Virus record (IMG/VR): IMGVR_UViG_3300010885_030646
Location: 1-64,000 of that record
Source: a virus
Strand: one strand, 5' to 3'
DNA: 64,000 nucleotides
Position numbers and translations under genes: made by a program. Of the stretch, positions 34,201 through 43,200 are shown piece by piece (within the stretch, counting starts at the first letter, position 1; each line of letters opens with the position of its first letter). The notes under the pieces were generated by a model. That model was not told the origin of the DNA, made no database searches, and worked only from the letters and a program-made list of their open reading frames with translations.

Positions 34201-37200
34201 CTCAGCGTTTGATGCAGTATCTGCATTGGGGTTGGTTGGACTGTTTGCAGTTGACTGTGTGTATGGCAACAGTACCGGTGCAATAAATTGAGGTACAGTT
34301 AAGGTTTCATCAAAGAACGCAGGATTATCAAAGTCAGTCAATGCACCTGGATACTCATCGTTGCCAGTGTACTGCAAGTTGAACTCACGAATTTGTACAT
34401 GATACGGTTTGACTTCTTGAATGTAATTTAATACAAAGTCCTGATTGTCTTGACGATATGACTGGTACGGCAGCAACGAACGAATTTTATGGTTAACATC
34501 AATCAGACTGGTTTTTAGCAGCCATCCTGGCGCAGAAAACTCACTCATGACAAACTCAAACATCAACATCAATGAACGATTACGATTGATTGCTAATTCG
34601 TCAATGAACAATTGCTGATTGACTGCCTGAACAATCTTGCGTGTTTCAATCACTGGTTCCTGATCGAAGTACTGTGCATCAAACACTTCGACGTCGAATC
34701 CAAAATTACCAAGTGAGTAATTCCATAACGTTGCACTGAACTCAATGGTTCCGTCTTCAAGTCCCACGCGATCCCAACTTGTCAGTGTACGCTGATAAAT
34801 TTCAAATTTACCTGCAGGTGCATTAGTTACTTTGACACTTGAGCCAACAGGTGCAACAGTGAATGTTATCCCGGATAGTTCTGCATAATTTGTAACAGTG
34901 GCAACAGGATTCACTGTGCTGTTGTAACCAGGCGTATACCAATTGATATAACTCCAATAACGGCTGGTATCGTAATTTTGTACACGTATTAGTCTGAGTT
35001 CTTTGGATCCAACTAGCGGTCCAGTAACAACATCATATATGGTCCAGAAGCCAAAGTTGCTGGAGTCTGTTGCTACCAAATATCGATAACCGTAGGGCAC
35101 AACCGATAAGTTTTGGTAACCCAGTTCTGTCAAGTCAGCAACACGTGAGTTCCAATTGACAAATGTAGCAGTGCCTGTGCCTTCACCTGGACCGGTGGCC
35201 ACAAACAAAACTCCAATTGTGTTACTGGCTGCTCCGATTGCAGTAAAATTAGTAGTGCCAACATACGAAATTGTGTAGGTGTCACCGGTGTTGAATGTTC
35301 CAGCATAGTATGTCTGAGTTGCAGTTGGTTCAGCATCTTTACTGTTCAACAGTGTAAAACTCTTTGTTTCAGATATTGGATAATTTGCCAGTATTCGGTT
35401 GGCATATCCAAAATAGTTTTTCAATGCTGCAAATCGATCAACAAACATGCTTTGTCGAGGTCTAAACTCAACACCGTAACGTTCTGCAGGACTTAGACTG
35501 GGATCTGGTACCTGAGACCCCAAGGCGTTGATGCCACTCAGACTATCTTGTAATTTTAAATACAAGCCAGCACTTAAGAAACTGTCAGCAACACCATCTG
35601 CAATCAATTCGTATTCTTGGTGTACATTGTCATCATTTTTAATACGGTCATACTCAATGTGCAAGATTGTATCTTGCGCACTGATCAAACTGATCACATT
35701 ATAAATTGCAACAGTGCTGGCATTCAGTGGTGCCAGGTAAGAAATTCCACTGGCACGCGGATTAAAAATGTAATTGGCAATGGCATTTGTGCTTAATTTT
35801 TTGTTTGCTACGGTGGCCACTGTGGATATATTACGTACCCAGAAATAATAACGAGTTGCAAAAATATTATCAGTATTAAGCTCAGAACGGGCTGTGTAAC
35901 TCAACACACTCAGCGGAGTGCCTGGTCCTGCGTAGGCGGCAGGTGTTACATCACTTTCAATCCACTGATAAATGTCTACACTACTGCCCGGAAACGTCTG
36001 ACTCCATCGACGACTTGCATATACAATATCATCTTGATTGGGATCAATAAAGCGTACTGAATTAGTGTCCCACCAAATTTCTCCAATTCTTGCGGCAGCC
36101 CAGGGATTGCCAACGTTGCGTATAGGACCAATATTGTAATTGGCAGGATCCACTGCACCAATGTAATCAATGTTTTCTCTTGCAACACCAAGAATTTTAC
36201 CTTGCAATGGATCAATAAAATCCAAATACGATGTAATAGTGGATTCTAACTTGTCATACATGTAAACAGAATTTAACAATGCAATATCAACCACTGGCTG
36301 TTGTACATGTTTCACTGTCCAGGCCGGTGTTCTGTTGGCATTTTCAAACACGCTGACACGGCCATAGTTGGCATTACTGCTGTCTCCAAAATCACTTCCG
36401 GGTGATCCAATCAATAATCTGCCTGTCACATAGCTGACAGCAGTGCCGTATTGGTCCAGTTCAACAATGTTGTTGTCGTACATTTGTTGTCCAAATACAA
36501 ATTGTCCTGGGTTAGTGACAGAATCAGTTGCGCTTGGAAGATAATCAAATGTGTATGTTACACCACTTTGCACGACCACAGTGGAGAACACTGTACTACG
36601 GTCGTCAAAATAAGTTGTGTTGTCATCAAATGTAACTGGTTGGTACAAGTTACCTCTTGGCGCACCAACCACCAGGGTTGTTGCGGTTGTATCGATAACT
36701 ACTTCAGCACCAAAATTTGCATCAACAGTTGGTGCAGGGCTTGTTATGGTCTGTGTATAAACATAATCCACAAATCCAAAGTCAGCAAATACTGTTCCAA
36801 CTACACCTGGCAGCACAGTTAACCGTGTGTTTGATAACACAGCCGCTGAATTTATAACATTCAGTGTTAATATTCCCTGTACCACACGTATGGTAGATTG
36901 TGCAGTGGGAGCGGTAATAAAACTAATAATGCCAGTGCTGTTGTTGTACGTGTAATCAGTGTTAAAAATTTGCACTACGTTATCAACATACACCAATGGA
37001 TTGTAAATGGCATATTTTGAATAAGTTACGCCAATGTCATATGTTTTTACAGCACCGTTGCTGACAAAGAATAGATCGCCTGCGGCAGAGGCTCGTACAT
37101 TAGGCACACCAACGCCTTCGTTGGCAGTGTTAATGGCAGTAACTAGCCCGGCCACAGTGTTATTGGGACTAGCTGGTATTGCTATTTCATAGTTGTCAAT

Positions 37201-40200
37201 ACGCAGTGTGTCGCCACTTGTTAACACAGGGTTTGGAATCTGAGATGATATTACTCCGTACACACGAGATTGATTTACACTGCGTTGTACACTGCCGGCG
37301 CCCGGTAACACTGTGCCATCAATTGGTGCGCCAATGTAGATACTACAATTATTTGAGCACAGGTCAACTGAACTACCAAAACTTGCTTGATCAAATGGGG
37401 TGTTGATTGTGATCTGTTGTACTAACTGGAAAATATTGCTTTCAATTTCAATTATGTCGCCCACTGCTAATGTTACAGTATCTTCCAATATTACGTTGCC
37501 GCCGGCGACTGTAAATTGTCCGCCCAATATTTGATCAGCATCTGTCAAGAACGCATTATTAAGCGTCACAGATACCGGAGTGTTGTATCCAGCGGGCAGT
37601 GCAAAAGTTGTCACGTCTGTTTCGCCAATGCCAACCTGATATCTTGCAACACTGCGATCGTACACGTATGTGCTGCCATTGATTAAAGAATTGTTTACAT
37701 CTGTTGGTGCACCAATTACTATTTGTTGTCCATCTGTTGCTGTTGCTACACTTGTTCCAAATCCAGAACCTGCTGGACCAGTTATAGTTTCAACATACAT
37801 GAAATATGAACCGGTTTCAACATCAATCTTGACACCGGCAGCTGGTACTGTAACAAAAGTTAATGTGGTTCCTGCAAATGTGTAATCAAGATAGGGACGT
37901 TGTAGTACGTTGCTAACTTTGACATTGAACGAATTCAGATTTGTAGCAGTGTACAATGTTGTGCTTAGATCAAACACAGATGTATTTGAAATCCCTGCAC
38001 CAGAATATGTAAATTCAGTAATTGCCCCAAGCCCGTCAACTGCTGTTACCGTAATAATTAAATCATTTGCAGGTGATGTGCCGCCACCAATGGTGGCTGC
38101 GTTAATTGTAAGTGTGTCCCCATCTGCGTAGAATGCACCACGACTGGTTATGGTAGGGGTGTATGTTCCACGAATTCTCTCAACTGTGAACATTGCAAGT
38201 ATACCAGAACCGTCTGTGGAGTCTTGTTCAACATCATAGTACGTGTTGGAATCCAGTGATGACAGCATGTTTCGTATTATCACAATTGGCAAATCTTGAA
38301 GCGGCGGAGTAGTAAATATTACTGATGTCGAGTTTAAATTATAATCAACTCCGTACTGCTGGGTAGCGTTGTTGACCAGCACAGTGATCTGACCTGGGTG
38401 TACTAGATCAAACACTAAATTATCACTGTAATTAAATGTAGTAGTCGCGCTGTTACCAATGTACGTGACTTCTTGAATTTCTAAATCAACACGACCATAT
38501 GCATACACTGCGTCTTGATCTGGTGCACCAATGTATGCCCAACGTTCATCTCGGCTGATTGCTACAGCAGATCCAAAACTGCCAGCACTGGTCAGATAAT
38601 CTGGTGCAATCAACAGTTGCGTTTGTAGGAATTCATTGCTGGCAGGTGCTCGATACAGTATCACTGCATACCCAGCACCGCTGTTGCTTTGAGGAGCGCC
38701 AACAATGGCCCAAGATTGGTAACCAATATCCAATGCACTGCCATATCCTGCTGTGTCGGCAGCTCCTAGTTGTATCAATGGGCTTGCTTCATACAAATTA
38801 AGTTGCCCACGCAGGTACGGGTAAATTGCACCAACACCACTGTCGTACAATGGCGCACCAACCAATGCCGCAATGTTTTCGTATGCCTGAGCAACACTTG
38901 AACCATACCCACTGTTCAGCACTGGATCAGTTGACTCAAGTGCATAGCCGGCTGCAAAAACATCTTGTTTTTCAAGCACTGTCCACAATCCAGCACCGTT
39001 GTTATCTACCCAGGCCATAGCACCCGGAATCAAGTCGTTGGCAAAAGACAACGTGCCAATGTCACTGGCTTGAGCAACACGCATGGTGTCAAGATAAAAT
39101 CCTATTCCTGATCCAGTTATGACAGTTTGATTACCGTTCGGGAATGTGTACGCCACAGTAAGTGTGGTCGGAGTAGGCGTAGTCAGTACGCGATATACGC
39201 CGTTGAAGGCATCATTGAAGAATCGAACAATTAATATATCGCCTAGAGATAAATTATGTATCTGAGTGAATGACACTAGACTGGCACCATCAAGGTTGTC
39301 AGTCACACGAGTAATTCTGCCAGGTACCTGGGTGGCACGATATATGTTCCAATCATAACTGTTGGTTTTGGCCACCCATATTTTTGTACCATTACCAATG
39401 GTGTCTAAGTTGGCAGCAATAGTACCAGGATCATCCAAGGAAAATACTGTTATATCAACATCATTGATGTTGACGTAGCCTGCACTTGGCAACGCAGTGT
39501 CAGTTATTTGAGTAGTAGTAGTTGGCAAAAAGTCTGGGGAAGTTAATTTATAACTTTCGCGCCACACGTCATTCAACAACACAGTTTGGTTTGCCAAACT
39601 TGATTCACCAGGTTGAATTATCTGCACAGTGGCTGGATCACTTTGTAACAATGGTTCGTTTAGTCGCAACTCAACATAACTGCGATTTGCGTTTGCTCCG
39701 TATGTGCCGCGTAGCACTGCCCAGTTTTCGTAGATTTGATAATCTGCAGACTCTTTTTCAAGGCGGGCACCAGTGAACAACTCAGCACTTAGTATTGTTC
39801 CTTTGGCACCAATAAATTGTTGGTACAGGTTAACTTGACTGACATCGTCAAGATTCAACGCAACCATATACTCTCTTGGCTGGAATCCGATTAATCCAAA
39901 ACTCAATAGATCGTTATCGCCTTCAAGGTTTGCAGTTTGTGTGTTGTAACTGTTCTCCAACTGGTCTGCTTTGTTTGCAATGTTGGGCAACAGGCCTTTT
40001 TGTATCTTGGTATAGTCACTCTTGACCCAGTCAGAATAGGCAAATTCTCGCTTGGGCTGAATAATATCCTGTGCAGACCAATAGAGGTTTTTGTACAGAA
40101 CAATTTCGCCCTTGGCATACTTGATATTCGGCGCCCATTCTTTCACATTGTCTCGGTTAAGCACAAAGCCTTGTGCATTTAATGTGCCGTTCCATTCGGT

Positions 40201-43200
40201 GGTTGTAATAGCACTGACGTAGACACGATTCTGTCGTGCGCCAGTGGGAGGATTATAAATTAAGTCGGCAAAAACACTGACGTTGTTGAGTATTACAATG
40301 TCTTCGTAGTTAACAAATTGTAATTTAACATAAGAAATTGCCTGGTTGTTTGTGCCATTTATTGTGAATCTGTTTTCTAATCGTTCAATTACCAAATTTC
40401 TAGCATCAAACGGCGTACGATTTTGATCCAGCAACATGTTTTCTGGATTCTGCACACTGATGCTGTCAACCACTGCTCCGGGTCGGTCAGCAGTCAATTG
40501 CAGTGCGGCTGGATTTAAATTGATTAAACTGTTGACAGCCCAGCCTTGGTTTGCCCAATAAAGAAACTCGCTGGCCATCTGTTTCCAGTCCAGCGTGTAG
40601 CCGTTTTCTCGTGTGTCGAACACTAGACCCTGAGTGGTCAAGTATTGTCCATAGCTCAACAAGAAGTCAACCACACTTGATTGGTTGGTGAATACAAATC
40701 CATATGGAACTTGTACAATATCATTTGTGTATTGCCGCGGAACACGCACTGTGCTGCCGCCGGCGCTGATAGTTTGTAACTCGCCACTGGCGCGACTTGC
40801 ATAAATGTCAAAGTACGGATCAGTTGTGCTGTAGCCAAATACTGCATATCCTGTATCAGTCGATTGAACAATCACTGCACTGTATGCCACACTGGCAAAC
40901 GGTGAGTTTTTATACAACATCAAGTCATAACTTTCGTCGGGCAACAGTAAACTTGAATTCAAACTGTTAGGACTAGAACGTTCTGTGTATATTTTGAGAT
41001 ATTGTTTATCTGTGAAACTTGCAGTTCTCCAACACAACCGCACGTCAAGATTTGCCAGTGCTTCTTCCAGTGCCTGTGTTGAATTGATACCCAGCTGTTG
41101 ATTGTAGTCAACGATCCAGTTGATATAACTGGCCTTGCTGACAGGTGTAACAACACCGGTTGATATGTTAACGTTGCCGCCGTATACCTGGACGCCACTG
41201 GCATCTAGTCGATATCGACCATTGTACAAATACTGTTCAAATTCTGTACTGTACTTGTAAAGATCTCGGTCTGCAAACAAACTAAAGAATTTTGCTGGGC
41301 GTGTCAGTGCCAACAGGCGCATCACAGCAAATGGATAACTACTGCTGGTCCACCATGCGGCCTCAACAGGGCCGCCGTCGCCAACAACCCAGCTCTTACG
41401 GAATGCATTGGGATTGTATTGTCCAACCACACTGTCCAATGGAGCCAGTAACTGGCCTTCTGTGCCTGTGGGTATAAAATAAGTTGACAAGTTTGGTCTT
41501 ACGAAGTCGGGTTTAATATAATATCCGTCTGGATCAGCAACAATACCCGCCTGTATATCGTCCCATAACACCAAGTTATCCTGTGTGTATGGCGCAGGGC
41601 CATAGCGTGTTTCCCACCATGCAGGCTGTTGGCTAAAGCCCAACATTTCCCACGGAGTATAATTGGGACTCAGTGTATCATAGAAATATCTACTGATGCC
41701 GCGCCAGGCTCCCAGTAATGGCAAATCTTTTTCTTTATCGCCGGCTTGGCTATAGTTGTAGGTAAATGGGTTGTTGGCAATGTACTGCTGTGTTTTATAA
41801 TCTAGTTTGTTTTGTCCTACCCAGGTCAAGAAACTTTCGCCTAGGATGGTTGTGATCTCGGCCTGCGTGTAATCAGTTGTGCGGAAATATCCTGGAATGA
41901 CTTCTTCGGGTGGGATTGGTACTGGGTTACCTTCGGTCTTTAAATTGTTAAAAATTCTGCGTTCAAATTCCAATAAAATATCATCGCGCATGTCACCAAA
42001 GGCAGCGGTAATACTGCCATCATGCCCACGGATAACAACAGTTGGGTTTACATAGTTTTCATCCAGGAACATTTCAGGTTTGTATGCCTGATATAGACCC
42101 ATTTTGGTAGGAGTATTAGGAACATAATTTCCAGCAGTGTCTGCATATTCACGAACAGTAACTACATCGCCAACTGCCAACGGAACAGTGACAGTGAGTG
42201 TCGGTCCATCTGTTGCCACTGTGTAGTCATAGTTTAGTGTCAGCAGGGTGTTGTTCAAAAACACCAATAACCCTAAGAAGTTTGCAGAAGTAAACGAGTG
42301 TGTTTGTAGTGTGTCAAATATGCCAACAGTGATCGGTGTCACTGTGTATACAGTGTCTGTGTAGACATTGCCACTGGGCAACATATCGCTGTAATAGAAA
42401 CTGTTTACATTGGTTTTACCAATGTTTAAATCAGTAACCACAGAGTCAAGAATTTCGCTTGTTGTTAAATTGCCCCATTCGCCGCGAATGGTATTTTCTA
42501 ACAGTCTGTTTTTAAACTTGGTGTATTCTCTATCGTTAAACTCCATTGACTTAAATACGTTGTACTCACTGCTTCTCATAAAGAAGCCAGCCAGAGTCAA
42601 TGGTGCGCTTTGTTCCAGTATAGTTGTGCCGTACCGACCAATGTTGCCTAGGTCTCGTGTGTTGTTTGCGCCGTTGATATCACCAGTGAAGGTAATTAAG
42701 TTTTCGGCAATACTTTCATAATGTGTTCGTATAGTGCCCAACGTAAAGTACGGACTGTTAACGTTAAACGGGTTATTTGCCAAGTTGATTGGCACTTGAT
42801 AAAAACCATTGTCGCTTGGCTCCGTACTTAATACCCGAACTTCAATGATTGATCCTGGCGTGTAGATGTTATTCAATACAATTGTGGTTGTAGCATTGGT
42901 TCTGGTTACTGTGTATTCTGCAGGCAGTATATACTTGTTGGCCACAAAAAGTTGTATTGGTGGAACAACTGTGTTCTCGGGTATATTGATATTGAATCGT
43001 AATGGAGATCCATCGTAGGTGAACTGAAATTGTTGACGAATCAAACTTGGAGTCGCAGCCACTTTCCAACCAAGTTCTCGTTCGTAGACGACTCGACTGG
43101 CATATTGATACGAGTAACCTTCACTTATATTAACAGTCTTCGAAGTGTTTTGTTCAGCATAGATAAACTGGTCTGTGTAAAAATTATTATCAAATACAAT

